The notes: generated from the sequence alone by a model not told the origin. A stretch of 64,000 bases of DNA from Saccharopolyspora gloriosae (GCF_014203325.1 NZ_JACHIV010000001.1:3907501-3971500), one strand, 5' to 3'. Shown: positions 52,446 to 61,822, counted from the stretch's first letter. Made by a program: numbers and translations.

Positions 52446-53747
52446 CTACCGCGGGTGCTCATATCGGTGGCTACGGTTCGCCTGGGGAGTTTCAATCCGA
52501 TATCTATCGGGATCATTTTGATCCTCAATGACCCGTTGTCTCGAATACCCTCCCTCTTCAGCCTCGATCTTGTACCGCCACCACTCTCTGTAAGGCTGGT
52601 GGCCGAAATGGAACTCTCCGGGCTGCGGCACGCTCATGCCGTTCCGGTCAGGTTTACCGGTGTCTGGGTTGATGAGCACTGGGTTACCGTCTGGGTACCG
52701 CCGGGCCGGGATCTCTTCTTCAGTCGCCGCACATTCGAAATCTTCGCCGTTTGGTGCACGATCAGCAGATCGGTAGATGTCACGTTTGGTTTGGGCGCGG
52801 AGTTTGACGCGGTTGCGGACGGGTTCGTAGCCACGCCGTTCGTCGCGTGGCGCGCCGTCTCCGGCGAGGGCGCGGCCTGTAGCGACTTCTCCGGCGACGC
52901 GTTTGACGGGACCGCCGCCGACGGTGTCGGCGATCAGGTGTCCGACGGCGCGGCCGGGGTTGTCCTTCCAGGTGTCGACGTCGAGGATGTTCTTGACCGT
53001 TTGGCCTGGATTGCTGACCGCGGAGGCGATGTTGGTGCCCGCTGCCACGGCCGCGTCGTCGATCTTGCTGGGGTTCTGGGCGAGTGAGGCTGCGAAGTCG
53101 AGCGTGGCTCCGAGGTTTTCGTCGATGCCGTCGCGTACTCCGTAGGCGAAGTCTTCGAGCATGCCCATCGTCTGCCCGAACCAGCCGGGTTTCTCGGGAG
53201 CGTGGTCGCGGGCTGCGGCGACGACGGTCGCGGCGAGGTCGGCGGACCCGCGGAGCTGGTCTCGGGTGCGTCGGAGAAGGTCCACGGCGGCCGTACGTTT
53301 CTCGTGACCGGGATCGTGGAACGGAGCTTGCTCGGGGGCGGGCGCACCTCGAGCTGCGGCCTCGTTGGCGGCTTGGTCGAGGGCGCGGGCGTGGTCGGCT
53401 CGCGCAGCGTCGGTGACTGCTTGGGCTTCGTCCCACATCAGCACCGCTTCGGCCGCCTTGCCCTGTGACCAGAGCAGGGCATCGGAGTAGGTGGTCAATG
53501 CCGAGGCGGCGTCGTTGAACGCATCGCCGCACAGCAGCCAGCGTGGCGGTTCGACCTCGTACATCGCGAGGAACCGGTCGGCGGCCGTGCCGTTCCACCC
53601 GTCGACGGTGATGTCGCGCATGCCCTCGCCAGCGGTGATCAGTGCGTCGCCGAACAGCGTGAACTTCTCGACCATCACGTTCAGCGCGTCCGGATCACCC
53701 GGGATCAGTGCTTTCGGGTCCCGGGTCTGCCCGAGTTCAGCGGCCAT
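52446..53747 (-). CDS. Polymorphic toxin with C-terminal GH-E (HNH/EndoVII) nuclease
   Basis: A 433-residue protein. Residues 1-200 are a helical domain of the type used by actinobacterial type VII secreted effectors (WNGTAADRFLAMYE near 45-60 resembles a WxG helix hairpin). A middle part is hydrophobic and glycine-rich. The last 100 residues match the GH-E nuclease family: PDTGKPDRNGMSVPQPGEFH, the key Gly-His at 382-383 in FGHQPYREWW, IEDQNDPDRYRIETPQANRS and final Glu430 in HRYE. It probably degrades DNA of competing cells. ATG 53747 lies inside the ESX-like gene's end. Confidence 0.78.
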   Translation of the reverse strand: MAAELGQTRDPKALIPGDPDALNVMVEKFTLFGDALITAGEGMRDITVDGWNGTAADRFLAMYEVEPPRWLLCGDAFNDAASALTTYSDALLWSQGKAAEAVLMWDEAQAVTDAARADHARALDQAANEAAARGAPAPEQAPFHDPGHEKRTAAVDLLRRTRDQLRGSADLAATVVAAARDHAPEKPGWFGQTMGMLEDFAYGVRDGIDENLGATLDFAASLAQNPSKIDDAAVAAGTNIASAVSNPGQTVKNILDVDTWKDNPGRAVGHLIADTVGGGPVKRVAGEVATGRALAGDGAPRDERRGYEPVRNRVKLRAQTKRDIYRSADRAPNGEDFECAATEEEIPARRYPDGNPVLINPDTGKPDRNGMSVPQPGEFHFGHQPYREWWRYKIEAEEGGYSRQRVIEDQNDPDRYRIETPQANRSHRYEHPR

Positions 53748-54039
53748 ACTGCTCGATCGCCTTGCGCGCAGCTTCGTCGCTGTCGAGGTACTCCTGCGCG
53801 GCAGTGTCCAGCGCATAGGCGATGCCCTCGCCATCGCGGGTGAGGTTCTTGACCCCGTCGTGCCAGCGATCGCAGAACTCCGCGGTCACTGCGGCCAGGC
53901 GGGCATGTTCCCCGAATGCCGCCGCGGGGCTGTCGATGTCTCGGACGTCGCCGACTTCTCGCAGGGCGTCCATCACCCCGTACACACCATCAGCGGCCTC
54001 CACCAGCGCGTCCACCGCCACCGAGAAACCATCCGGCAC
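53737..54039 (-). CDS. ESX/WXG100-like partner of the toxin
   Basis: A 100-residue helical protein starting at GTG 54039 (VPDGFSVAVDALVEAADGV). It is close to WXG100 size, with FCDRWHDGVKNL supplying the central turn and EGIAYALDTAAQEYLDSDEA the second helix. It overlaps the toxin start by 11 bp. Likely a type VII secretion targeting partner. A longer frame starting at 54078 is possible. Confidence 0.68.
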   Translation of the reverse strand: MPDGFSVAVDALVEAADGVYGVMDALREVGDVRDIDSPAAAFGEHARLAAVTAEFCDRWHDGVKNLTRDGEGIAYALDTAAQEYLDSDEAARKAIEQYGR

Positions 54040-54499
54040 CCCTCTGCGCCCCTTCGCTGATCGCCGATCCGCAGGCACACGCCCACCGCAGGAGCGCCCC
54101 AGGCGCTAGCTGATCGCCTGCGCCCACGCCTCCATGTCAGCGACGTCTCCTCGCCACGAGCGCCTTTTGATCTTGGTCCGCCCTAGCGAAAGAGGACTTT
54201 CGCACAGCACGGGCATCGCGTCCACAAGATCCGTGATTTCGCCCTCGGAGTGCGAACACGATCACAGCACTCACGCGTTTCACCGGTACTCCAGAGTCCT
54301 GCGAATCTGCTGGGTAGAGACCAACGACCCGACTCGATAACCCATTGGAGTGAACCGACGTGAGGTGACCAAGATTGTCACCAGGTCACCACTACCACCG
54401 CGGTTCCCGCTCCCCGCACGGTGTGTGCCAGGCACGAGCAATCGAAATCTCGGATCACCGAGCTCGTGATCACGATTCACCCGCGTAAGGAGTCGATCA
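54040..54499. other. Divergent region between the toxin cassette and the Tad locus
   Basis: These 460 bp separate oppositely directed operons and must contain both promoters. No gene could be supported. The one clear motif is the palindrome at 54186. Confidence 0.5.
54186..54203. promoter_or_regulatory. Palindrome GCGAAAG-AGGA-CTTTCGC
   Basis: Perfect 7-bp inverted repeat with a 4-nt spacer in the divergent promoter region. Candidate operator or short hairpin. Confidence 0.35.
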
Positions 54500-55186
54500 A
54501 TGCGTGTTTCGACGGCACAAGCGACGACGGTGGCACGGGCCTGGGTGCGCACATCACGTAGCACCCTCGCCGCGGAGAACAGTGAACTGCGTCGTCAGCT
54601 TCAATCCTGGCAGATCTACATCGCCGAGCTGGAGCGAGAGCTGGCGAGAGCGAGTGCGCAGGCGTGGGACACCGTGGCCGAGGTACCGGTGCGGGCCGTG
54701 TGGGAGTCCATTGTGGATTCCCGACTCGCGGGTGAACGGGAGCGCACGTGGGTGGTGTGGGCGGATCTCGATCAGTTCAAGCGGGTCAACGATCGGTATG
54801 GGCATCTGGCCGGGGACGCGGTCCTGCGGGCGGTGGCGCGGCGTCTGGAGGAAGCGTTCGCGGCGCGGTCGCCGGTGGTGTGCCGTCTCGGTGGCGACGA
54901 GTTCGGAGTGCTCGCCCGCGACCTCGACCGCGACGCGGACTTGGCACGCTTCGCCGCCCTGATGGCTGAACCGGTGGCGTTGCCGCATGGGTGCTCGGTG
55001 CTCGTGTCGGCGTCGATCGGTCTCGTGCATGCCGGCGAGCTCGCCCCCGGTGTGTCGCGCGAGGACGTGCTGCGCCGGGCGGACGCGGACTCCTACGCCC
55101 ACAAACCACACCCTGTCCTCGGTGCTCCGAGCCCACGCACGCGGGCACGGCAGCTCGGTGGCGACGTGATCGGAGCGGCACGGTGA
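54500..55186 (+). CDS. GGDEF-domain protein (diguanylate cyclase-like)
   Basis: A 228-residue cytoplasmic protein. A short coiled coil (about 22-55, AAENSELRRQLQSWQIYIAE) precedes a GGDEF domain with WVVWADLDQFKRVNDRYGHL near 83-102 and the intact signature LGGDEFGVLA near 130. The inhibitory RxxD site usually found five residues before GGDEF is absent. Catalysis of c-di-GMP synthesis is therefore possible, without product inhibition. GGAG precedes the ATG. First gene of the pilus operon; it may tie pilus assembly to c-di-GMP. Confidence 0.85.
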   Translation: MRVSTAQATTVARAWVRTSRSTLAAENSELRRQLQSWQIYIAELERELARASAQAWDTVAEVPVRAVWESIVDSRLAGERERTWVVWADLDQFKRVNDRYGHLAGDAVLRAVARRLEEAFAARSPVVCRLGGDEFGVLARDLDRDADLARFAALMAEPVALPHGCSVLVSASIGLVHAGELAPGVSREDVLRRADADSYAHKPHPVLGAPSPRTRARQLGGDVIGAAR

Positions 55187-55213
55187 CGGCGCGGACGGAC
55201 CACGGCGGTACTC

Positions 55214-55795
55214 GTGATCACGATGCTCTGGGGCCTGGCAGCCGCTCCGCTGGTCGCGGTGAACCTGCTGGTGTGGCTTCCTCGATGGTGGATGCCGATC
55301 GCGGTTGGGACGAGCCTCGCGCTGTTGTCGGCGACGGTGCACGCGCGGTTCGGCGGGGACCCAGCGCTCGTGGCCTGGTGGTGGCTCTCCCTGGTCGGGT
55401 CCGTGCTGGGGCTGGTCGATTCGGTGCATCATCGGCTTCCGCACCCGTGGCTGGCGATCCTGAGCGCGGGGGGTCTGGTGGTGTTCGCCACGCTGCGCCC
55501 GGAAGCACTGGGCAGGCTGTTCGCCGCGAGCGTGGTGGTGCTGCTGCTCGGGCTGATCGTGCAGTGGATGGCGCCTGGGAAGGTCGGCTTTGGCGACACC
55601 GTGCTGTTGGTGGCGTTGACGCCGTACTGGGCCTGGTCGGGTTGGGCCACCGTCCTTACCGGACTGATCACGTCCCATCTCGTGCTCGGCGTGTTCGCCG
55701 CGGTGGCCTGGCTGGCCGGGATGCGGGGGCCGAACGCGCGGATCGCGGCCGGGCCGGGTTTGCTGCTGGGCGCGTGGGTTCCGTTGCTGGCGTGA
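55214..55795 (+). CDS. tadV: Prepilin peptidase (A24 family)
   Basis: A 193-residue membrane protein with about six helices. The two catalytic aspartates of type IV prepilin peptidases are present: Asp69 in LGLVDSVHHRLP and Asp128 in GKVGFGD. It lacks the N-terminal methylase domain of PilD, as do other Tad-locus peptidases. It would cleave the leader of the pilin-like proteins encoded downstream. The GTG start is 27 bp after the GGDEF gene. Confidence 0.88.
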   Translation: MITMLWGLAAAPLVAVNLLVWLPRWWMPIAVGTSLALLSATVHARFGGDPALVAWWWLSLVGSVLGLVDSVHHRLPHPWLAILSAGGLVVFATLRPEALGRLFAASVVVLLLGLIVQWMAPGKVGFGDTVLLVALTPYWAWSGWATVLTGLITSHLVLGVFAAVAWLAGMRGPNARIAAGPGLLLGAWVPLLA

Positions 55796-56292
55796 CCCTC
55801 GGCGCGCTGCTCCTCGCGGGTTGTGGAAGCGCACCGCGGCCGGTCGCGTCGGAGCCGACGATCGCCCCGCCTCCGCAGGCCGAAGCCGGGATCGGCGGTG
55901 GTGACCGGGAGGTGGTGAGGGCGTATGAGCGGTTCTGGGTGGTCTCGCGCGGACTGCCGCACCGCCCGGCCGAGCGGTGGCGCCCGGAGCTGGAACAGGT
56001 CGCGGCCGGGCCGATGGCCGAGATGATCCTGACCAACCTCGCCCGCCAACGGGAGCAGGGCATCACCCTCTACGGCGAGCTCCACCCGCGGATCACCGAC
56101 GTTCACGTCGACGGGCCTCGGGCGGTGGTGACTGATTGCCAGGACGCGAGCCGGTCCGGGCAAGCCGAGGCCGTCTCCGGGGAACCGCGCACGGTTGGCG
56201 TGGCTCGTAATGCGGTGTCGGGCACGGTCGAACGCGGCCCGGACGGTACGTGGCGCGTCACGCGGATCGACTACCCGCAAGGAGGCTGCTGA
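55792..56292 (+). CDS. Lipoprotein of the pilus locus
   Basis: A 166-residue protein whose N-terminus carries a lipobox, LGALLLAGC, with the modified Cys at residue 11 if GTG 55792 (overlapping the previous stop) is the start. GTG 55774 would give a longer signal with an Arg upstream and is equally possible. The body, REVVRAYERFWVVSRGLPHR and DCQDASRSGQAE, suggests an NTF2-like fold. Lipoproteins of this kind are usual in actinobacterial Tad loci; function unknown. Confidence 0.75.
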   Translation: MTLGALLLAGCGSAPRPVASEPTIAPPPQAEAGIGGGDREVVRAYERFWVVSRGLPHRPAERWRPELEQVAAGPMAEMILTNLARQREQGITLYGELHPRITDVHVDGPRAVVTDCQDASRSGQAEAVSGEPRTVGVARNAVSGTVERGPDGTWRVTRIDYPQGGC

Positions 56293-57137
56293 TGTCGCGC
56301 CGTGCCGACCTGGTGTTCGTGGCGCTGGCCGCGCTGGGAAGCAGCGTTCTCTTGGCACCTCCGGTGTTCGCTGACGGGGTCGTGGTCAGCCCTGGTGATG
56401 CGGACGGGCTGTACGGGTCCCCGTCGATTGACCTCGGTGCCGTCGCTGGCGGCACACCGTCGAACCCGGGCAGGCCCGGCTCGACGGAGCCGGGCAGCAC
56501 GGCGGGCGGAGGTGTGGCGGGGCCGCCGTTGGGCTTGAGCTGGTCGGCCCCGGGAAGCGGTGTGCCCGAGTGGTTCACGGTTCTGCCGGAGTTCCGGTTC
56601 CCCGACTTCAGCGCACCTGCTCCGCCGTCGCCGGGGGTGCTGGCGGGGCAAGCCGCCGAGCAGTTACAGCTCCCATTGCCGACGCCCTCGCATTCCCCGG
56701 ACGTGGCGTTGCCGGATGGCCGTTCGGCGACGGTGGTCGGTGAGCACACCTGGTTTTGGACCGAACCCGCCCGGTGGGAACCGGTGTCGCGGCGGGTGCA
56801 GGCCGGTGCGGTGTGGGCCGAAGTCACCGCCACCCCCGAGCGGTTGAGCTTCGATCCCGGCAATGAGCAAGGGCTCGTCTCGTGTCCGGGACCGGGCACT
56901 CCGTACGACCGCTCCTTCGGTGTGCACGCGCCGTCTCCGGACTGCGACGTCGTCTATCAGCGCTCCTCGGCCGACGAGCCGGGTGAGCAGGTGCGGGCGC
57001 AGTGGGCGATCACCTGGGCGGTGTCCTGGCGCGGCTTCGACGGCATCGCGCCCACCGGAGGCCAGCTTCCGGACATGACCTCGCGGGCCGCTGCGGATCT
57101 GGCCGTGGTCGAAGCCCAAGCACTCACCACCGGCTAG
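56292..57137 (+). CDS. Secreted protein of the pilus locus
   Basis: A 281-residue exported protein with a signal peptide (about 1-27, LVFVALAALGSSVLLAPPVF-ADG). A Gly/Pro/Ser-rich linker follows, then a beta-rich C-terminal domain (about 150-281) with TWFWTEPARWEPVSRRVQAG and CPGPGTPYDR. Two Cys (CPG, DCDVVY) may form a disulphide. The start overlaps the lipoprotein stop by one base, after GGAGG. Not assigned to a named family, but co-encoded with Tad genes. Confidence 0.75.
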   Translation: MSRRADLVFVALAALGSSVLLAPPVFADGVVVSPGDADGLYGSPSIDLGAVAGGTPSNPGRPGSTEPGSTAGGGVAGPPLGLSWSAPGSGVPEWFTVLPEFRFPDFSAPAPPSPGVLAGQAAEQLQLPLPTPSHSPDVALPDGRSATVVGEHTWFWTEPARWEPVSRRVQAGAVWAEVTATPERLSFDPGNEQGLVSCPGPGTPYDRSFGVHAPSPDCDVVYQRSSADEPGEQVRAQWAITWAVSWRGFDGIAPTGGQLPDMTSRAAADLAVVEAQALTTG

Positions 57138-57253
57138 CTCGCCGAGATTTCGAGATCTCGAGTTTTCGAGGTTTCGAGGTTTTGTTCATCGCTGGTCACA
57201 GGGTTGATCGGCGTTTCGTTTCGCAGTTTTCCTATTCATGAGAGGGGACAGCT

Positions 57254-57928
57254 ATGTCCGCACTCGAGAGGAGTGCCTCCAGCGCGCGGTCGTCGCCGAA
57301 GGAGTCAGCTACTTCTCCCCTGGTGCCGGGTCGTCGGCGTTGGTGGGTGTGGTTCACCGCTGGCCTGCTGATGGCCGGTGCGGTGGTGGGCAATGCGGTG
57401 TTGATCGGGCAGATGTCGGGTCGCGAGCCGGTGCTCGTGCTCGCTCGCGATGTGGCGTGGGGACAGCCGGTGTCCGGCGACGACGTGAAAACCGTCGACC
57501 TTCCGGTCGAGGTGGGCGCGTTCGCGGTTCGGGAAGTTGCGCAAGCCGGGATCGTCGGGCAGGTCGCCGGGCGGAACCTGCACGCCGGAGACCTCCTCGC
57601 GCCGGACGACCTCGCCGCTCAAGCGGTGCCGGGACCGGGGCAGTGGGTTCTCGGTCTGCGGCTGGAACCCGGCCGCTACCCCGCACGCGGCCTCGCCCCG
57701 AACGACCCCATCGCCGTTCACCCCGCCCCCGACGAGGGGGTCAGCAGCGGAAGTGGGACGCAGCAATCAGGGCAGGAGTTCCCGGCGCGGGTCGTGCACG
57801 TGTCACCGCCGGACGCGGACGGAGCGATCACCGCCGACGTCCTCATTCCCGAATCCACTGCACCGGCCGCGGTGGAGGCGGCCGTGGGCGGGGCGCAGGT
57901 CAGCCTGCTCGGCCCACCCCAGAAGTGA
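57254..57928 (+). CDS. cpaB: SAF-domain protein, CpaB/RcpC-like
   Basis: A 224-residue membrane-anchored protein: a basic N-terminus, one transmembrane helix (about 33-52, WFTAGLLMAGAVVGNAVLIG), then a SAF domain (about 60-125, VLVLARDVAWGQPVSGDDV and GRNLHAGDLLAPDDL). CpaB/RcpC proteins act in Flp pilus assembly; in monoderms the SAF domain may bind cell-wall polysaccharide. It follows a 116-bp gap rich in TTTCGAG repeats. Confidence 0.78.
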   Translation: MSALERSASSARSSPKESATSPLVPGRRRWWVWFTAGLLMAGAVVGNAVLIGQMSGREPVLVLARDVAWGQPVSGDDVKTVDLPVEVGAFAVREVAQAGIVGQVAGRNLHAGDLLAPDDLAAQAVPGPGQWVLGLRLEPGRYPARGLAPNDPIAVHPAPDEGVSSGSGTQQSGQEFPARVVHVSPPDADGAITADVLIPESTAPAAVEAAVGGAQVSLLGPPQK

Positions 57929-57961
57929 CCAATCCCCTTGAGTAGAAGGAGAAACGTTCGC

Positions 57962-58768
57962 ATGGCGATCACAGCAATGATCAGCGCACTCGGCGCACCA
58001 GGAGTCTCGACGACGGTGGCGGCGTTGGCGACTGCATGGCCCGGCCCGGTCTTGGCCGTGGACGCCGACCCGGCGCGGGGCAGCTTGGTGCCGGGGTGGT
58101 TGTCGCGGTGGTGGGTCGACGGGCGCCTCACCACGGACGGCGCGGTGACCTTCGCGGCGAGCACACGCAGGATGACGAGTGTGCCGGCCGAAGGACTCGC
58201 CGGTCACGCCCAGGAGGTTCCCCACGCCCGTCACGTCCGGGTTCTGCCCGGGGTGCTGCACCGCGAGCAGGCGACCGCTATCGGCTCGGACGGCTGGTCG
58301 CGTCTCGCGAGCGCGCTGCGCGACCTCACGGCCTCGGGGCCGGATGTCCTCGTCGACGCCGGACGGTGGTCCCCGCAGACTCCGTGGCCGCTTTTGGGTG
58401 CGGCGGATCGGGTGCTGCTGGCGGTGCGCCCAAGCCTGCGGTCGTGCTCCGGCAGCACCGATCTCGCCCGCCACCTGGCCGACCGGTACGCCGCGGTGGA
58501 ACTGGCGGTGCTGGCAGCCGACTCCCGCGGTGCAGCCGACACCGCCGCAGCGCTCGGGCTGCCGGTGGGGCTCACCGTGCCCGAGGACGCGATGAGCGCG
58601 CACGTGTTCAGCGACGGTGCCCGAAGCCCAGCACGCCTCGATCGACGGCCCTTGTGGAGAGCCACTCGCCGCAACGCGCGCGCCTTCCACCGCCAAGCCC
58701 ACCAGCCGGTGCGTTTCGACCATGACACGAACGTGGGCGTGGACATCGTGAGGGCGGGGATCGAATGA
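57962..58768 (+). CDS. TadZ/CpaE-like ParA-family protein without the Walker lysine
   Basis: A 268-residue MinD/ParA-like protein. The P-loop region reads ALGAPGVSTTVAALA, so both lysines of the ParA signature are missing, as in degenerate TadZ proteins. VLAVDADPARGSLVPGWLSR and VLVDAGRWS follow the ParA fold. TadZ/CpaE proteins place the pilus machine at a cell location. GGAG lies before the ATG, and the end overlaps tadA by 4 bp. Confidence 0.72.
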   Translation: MAITAMISALGAPGVSTTVAALATAWPGPVLAVDADPARGSLVPGWLSRWWVDGRLTTDGAVTFAASTRRMTSVPAEGLAGHAQEVPHARHVRVLPGVLHREQATAIGSDGWSRLASALRDLTASGPDVLVDAGRWSPQTPWPLLGAADRVLLAVRPSLRSCSGSTDLARHLADRYAAVELAVLAADSRGAADTAAALGLPVGLTVPEDAMSAHVFSDGARSPARLDRRPLWRATRRNARAFHRQAHQPVRFDHDTNVGVDIVRAGIE

Positions 58769-60108
58769 CCACGACATCGACGCTGCCGTGGTTCGACGAC
58801 GGCGACCCGATCCCTGATCCGACGTCGGTGGAATTCGTGCGGGGCGAGGTCGCCCGCCGAGTCGAGGCCGGCGACCTCGACGAGGCCACCGTGATCCATG
58901 AAGAACTCGCCATGTGGGCCGCCCACCGAGTCCGGCGAGGGCTCCCAGAACTCTCACATGCGGCCGAAAAACGCCTCGAAGAAGCCGTCCGTGGCGCCGT
59001 GAACGGACTCGGCGGCCTCGCACCGGTCCTGAACCGCGACCGTGTCGAGAACATCCACATTCACGGCTGCGACCACGTCCTCGTCGAATGCTCCGACGGC
59101 ACCACAGCCCGCTGGCCCTACTCGGTAGCCGAGTCCGACGAAGCGCTACTAGAGCTGCTCGGAGAACTGTTCGCCCGGCTCGGACACACCTCCCGTGAGT
59201 TTTCTCCAGCGCACCCGATCGCGAACATGCGCATCCCCTTCGGTGGTCCGCTCGGGTCTCGTGTCGCGGCGGTCCGGGAGGTGTGCGCTCGGCCGCGGGT
59301 GGCAATCCGGCGGCATCGGCTCGCCCACGCCACCCTCGAGGACCTCCACACGAACGGCACGGTCGACAACCGGCTTCACGAGGTGCTCGCCGCAGCGGTC
59401 GCTGCCGGACTCAACGTACTGGTCACCGGCGGCCCGTACGCGGGCAAGACGACCATGTTGCGGGCACTGTGCCAGCAGATCCCCGCACCCGAGCACGTGA
59501 TCACCATCGAGGATGACTACGAGCTCGGCCTGCACCTCGACCCACACCGACATCCTCTGATCACGGCGTGGGAAGCCCGCACCGCCGGAGCCGAAGGAAC
59601 CGGGGAGATCACCCTCGATGATCTACTCAAGCAGGCCCTGCGGCACTCGCCCTCGCGGGTGATCGTCGGAGAAGTCCGTGCTGGGGAGATCACCGCGCTG
59701 CTGCGCGCGTTGGGCAACGGGGCAGCTGGCGGCATGGGCACCCTGCACGCCACCAGCGCCGCCGCCGTCCCCGACCGCATCGCCGCCCTCGGCCAGCTAG
59801 CCGACCCGCCGCTGCCGATCACGGCCGCGCACCGCTGGACCGCGTCCGCACTCGACCTCATCGTGCACGTCACCCGACACGACACCCCGCGAGGACGCCT
59901 CCGCACCATCGGGGAGATCGTGGAGGTCGGCCCGGTCGGCGACGCCGACATCCCCGACCTCACCCCGATGTTCGCCACCCCGGCGGGCCAGGACCGTGCG
60001 GTGCCGATCGGCCCGCCCAGCCCCGGGCTGCTCGACCGGCTCATCCACGCCGGGCTCGACCCCGACGTATTCGAGCCCCCGGTGCTCATCGGTGGTGGTC
60101 GGCGATGA
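58765..60108 (+). CDS. tadA: TadA/CpaF secretion ATPase
   Basis: A 447-residue type II/IV secretion ATPase. Walker A reads GGPYAGKTTM near residues 221-230 (Pro-Tyr-Ala where most have Thr-Gly-Ser). TIEDDYELGL near 249 is the Asp box, and SRVIVGEVRAGEI near 297 the Walker B. GAAGGMGTLHATSA near 322 is the His box. It powers pilus assembly with TadB/TadC. All its gene boundaries overlap by 4 bp (ATGA), so the operon is tightly coupled. Confidence 0.93.
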   Translation: MTTTSTLPWFDDGDPIPDPTSVEFVRGEVARRVEAGDLDEATVIHEELAMWAAHRVRRGLPELSHAAEKRLEEAVRGAVNGLGGLAPVLNRDRVENIHIHGCDHVLVECSDGTTARWPYSVAESDEALLELLGELFARLGHTSREFSPAHPIANMRIPFGGPLGSRVAAVREVCARPRVAIRRHRLAHATLEDLHTNGTVDNRLHEVLAAAVAAGLNVLVTGGPYAGKTTMLRALCQQIPAPEHVITIEDDYELGLHLDPHRHPLITAWEARTAGAEGTGEITLDDLLKQALRHSPSRVIVGEVRAGEITALLRALGNGAAGGMGTLHATSAAAVPDRIAALGQLADPPLPITAAHRWTASALDLIVHVTRHDTPRGRLRTIGEIVEVGPVGDADIPDLTPMFATPAGQDRAVPIGPPSPGLLDRLIHAGLDPDVFEPPVLIGGGRR

Positions 60109-60956
60109 ACTCCTTCTTGCTGGGCGGAGCACTGTGTGGGTTCGCCTTCGCCCTCGCCACCCTGATCCTCCTGTGTGGACATGTCGGGTTTCCGTCGATC
60201 CGCTGGGTCCGTCCGGTGGCGAGCCGGTTCTCCCCGAGGTCGCTGCGGCTGGCCGCCGTGGCGGTGCCGCTCGGCGCGGTGGCGTGGTGGGTGACCGGCT
60301 GGCCGGTGGGCGGGATCGCCGTCGCGGCGGCCACGGTCGGCCTGCCCCGCATCCTGGCCCCGACCGCAGCACGCGACGGGATCGTGCGCGCCGAGGCGTT
60401 GGTGACCTGGACCCGTCGGGTCGCCGACCTGCTCGCTTCCGGTGCAGGGGGGCTCTCGCAGGCGATCACCCGCTCCGCCGCCACCGCCCCCGGGCCGCTG
60501 GCGGAACCAGTCGGACGGCTCGCGCACCGAGCCCGGCATCAGGGCACGGAGACGGCGCTACGTGCCTTCGCCGACGAACTGGCCGATCCTGCGGCCGATG
60601 CGATCGTGCTCGCCCTGCTGCTGCGGCTGCGCACCGGCGGACGCGGGCTCGCCGAGCTCCTGCACCGCCAGGCCGACGCCCAGGCCCGCGACGTCACCGC
60701 ACGCCGGGACGTCGAAGCGGACCGGGCGAAACCGAGAACCACGGTGCGGTCCCTGATCGGCATCACGCTGACGATGCTCACCGGCCTGCTGATCTTCGCC
60801 GGGCACTACCTGAACCCCTTCGCCACCACCGACGGACAGCTGGTGCTCGCAGGGATCGCGGCGCTCGCGGCGGCCTCACTGGTGTGGATGCACCGCCTCA
60901 CCACCCCGCCCACACCACACCGCTACCTCATCAGCACTGCTGGGGAGGTCCGATGA
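60105..60956 (+). CDS. tadB: TadB-like inner membrane protein (T2SSF domain)
   Basis: A 283-residue membrane protein with an N-terminal helix pair, a cytoplasmic T2SSF domain (about 85-215: EALVTWTRRVADLLASGAGG and LSQAITRSAATAPGPL, then DPAADAIVLALLLRLRTGGR) and two C-terminal helices. With TadC it forms the membrane platform turned by TadA. Confidence 0.88.
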   Translation: MNSFLLGGALCGFAFALATLILLCGHVGFPSIRWVRPVASRFSPRSLRLAAVAVPLGAVAWWVTGWPVGGIAVAAATVGLPRILAPTAARDGIVRAEALVTWTRRVADLLASGAGGLSQAITRSAATAPGPLAEPVGRLAHRARHQGTETALRAFADELADPAADAIVLALLLRLRTGGRGLAELLHRQADAQARDVTARRDVEADRAKPRTTVRSLIGITLTMLTGLLIFAGHYLNPFATTDGQLVLAGIAALAAASLVWMHRLTTPPTPHRYLISTAGEVR

Positions 60957-61822
60957 CCCCGCTCGCACTACTGCTCGGGACCACCTTCGGAGCCGGTCTC
61001 GTCGCCATGTTCACCGCGTGCGTGCCCGCAGCACGGCTGGACCTTCCTGCCGCGCTGAACCACATCACCGTCCGCACGAACTCCGGGACGAACACGGCCC
61101 GCACCCTGCCCGCACGTCTTGCCCGACGGGCCGCGCGCGCCCGTCACCCGTGGCTCGGGCTCCCCGAAGCCGACCTGGACCTGCTGGAGATCGCCCCGCC
61201 GCAGTACGTGTCCCGACGGCTGCGCGGTGCGCTACTCGGCGCCGCAGGCGGAACCGGACTCGGATTCCTCGGGATGGCCGGGAACCTGGTTCCCGCTGTT
61301 GTCGTGGCCTTCGGCGCGGTGGCAGGCGCCGGGTTCGGCGGGATGCTCCCGTACTTCCAGCTCCGGGGCGCTGCCGCGCGGCGGCGTGAGGCTTATCGGC
61401 GGGTGCTCGCCGTCTACCTCGACCTCGTCGCCCAAGAGCGCAGTGCCGGCCGAGCGGCGAGTCCCGCGTTGCGCGAGGCCGCGGAGCTCTCCGAGCACCC
61501 GTTGTTCCTGCGGATTCGGGCCACCGTGGCACACGCACACCGGTTCGGCCACACCCCCTGGGACGCACTACGCGAGCTCGGCGACCGTATCCAGCTGCCG
61601 GAGCTGGCCGAAGTCGCCGACCTGGCCGACACCGCCGCCGACGGTGCGGCCATCGCCACCAGCCTGCACACCAAAGCCGCCTCCCTGCGTCACGCCGCGC
61701 TTGCTGCTGACAGCGCCGACGCCAACTCGCGCAGCGAACGCCTCAGCGTGCCGACCTCGTTGCTGATGCTCGCGTTCCTCGGCCTCGTGCTCTACCCGAC
61801 CCTCGCCCAACTGCTCACCTGA
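60953..61822 (+). CDS. tadC: TadC-like inner membrane protein (T2SSF domain)
   Basis: A 289-residue protein: an N-terminal helix, a basic loop, two helices near 95-140, a T2SSF domain (about 150-260: YRRVLAVYLDLVAQERSAGR, then ALRELGDRIQLPELAEVADL) and a final helix. Second platform protein of the Tad machine. It starts at ATG 60953 after GGGGAGG and overlaps tadB. Confidence 0.87.
   Translation: MTPLALLLGTTFGAGLVAMFTACVPAARLDLPAALNHITVRTNSGTNTARTLPARLARRAARARHPWLGLPEADLDLLEIAPPQYVSRRLRGALLGAAGGTGLGFLGMAGNLVPAVVVAFGAVAGAGFGGMLPYFQLRGAAARRREAYRRVLAVYLDLVAQERSAGRAASPALREAAELSEHPLFLRIRATVAHAHRFGHTPWDALRELGDRIQLPELAEVADLADTAADGAAIATSLHTKAASLRHAALAADSADANSRSERLSVPTSLLMLAFLGLVLYPTLAQLLT

Noticed and set aside
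57145-57185. TTTCGAG-type repeats resembling an array
   Set aside because: Only a short low-complexity stretch of a few 7-8 bp units without spacers; not a CRISPR and no evidence of function.
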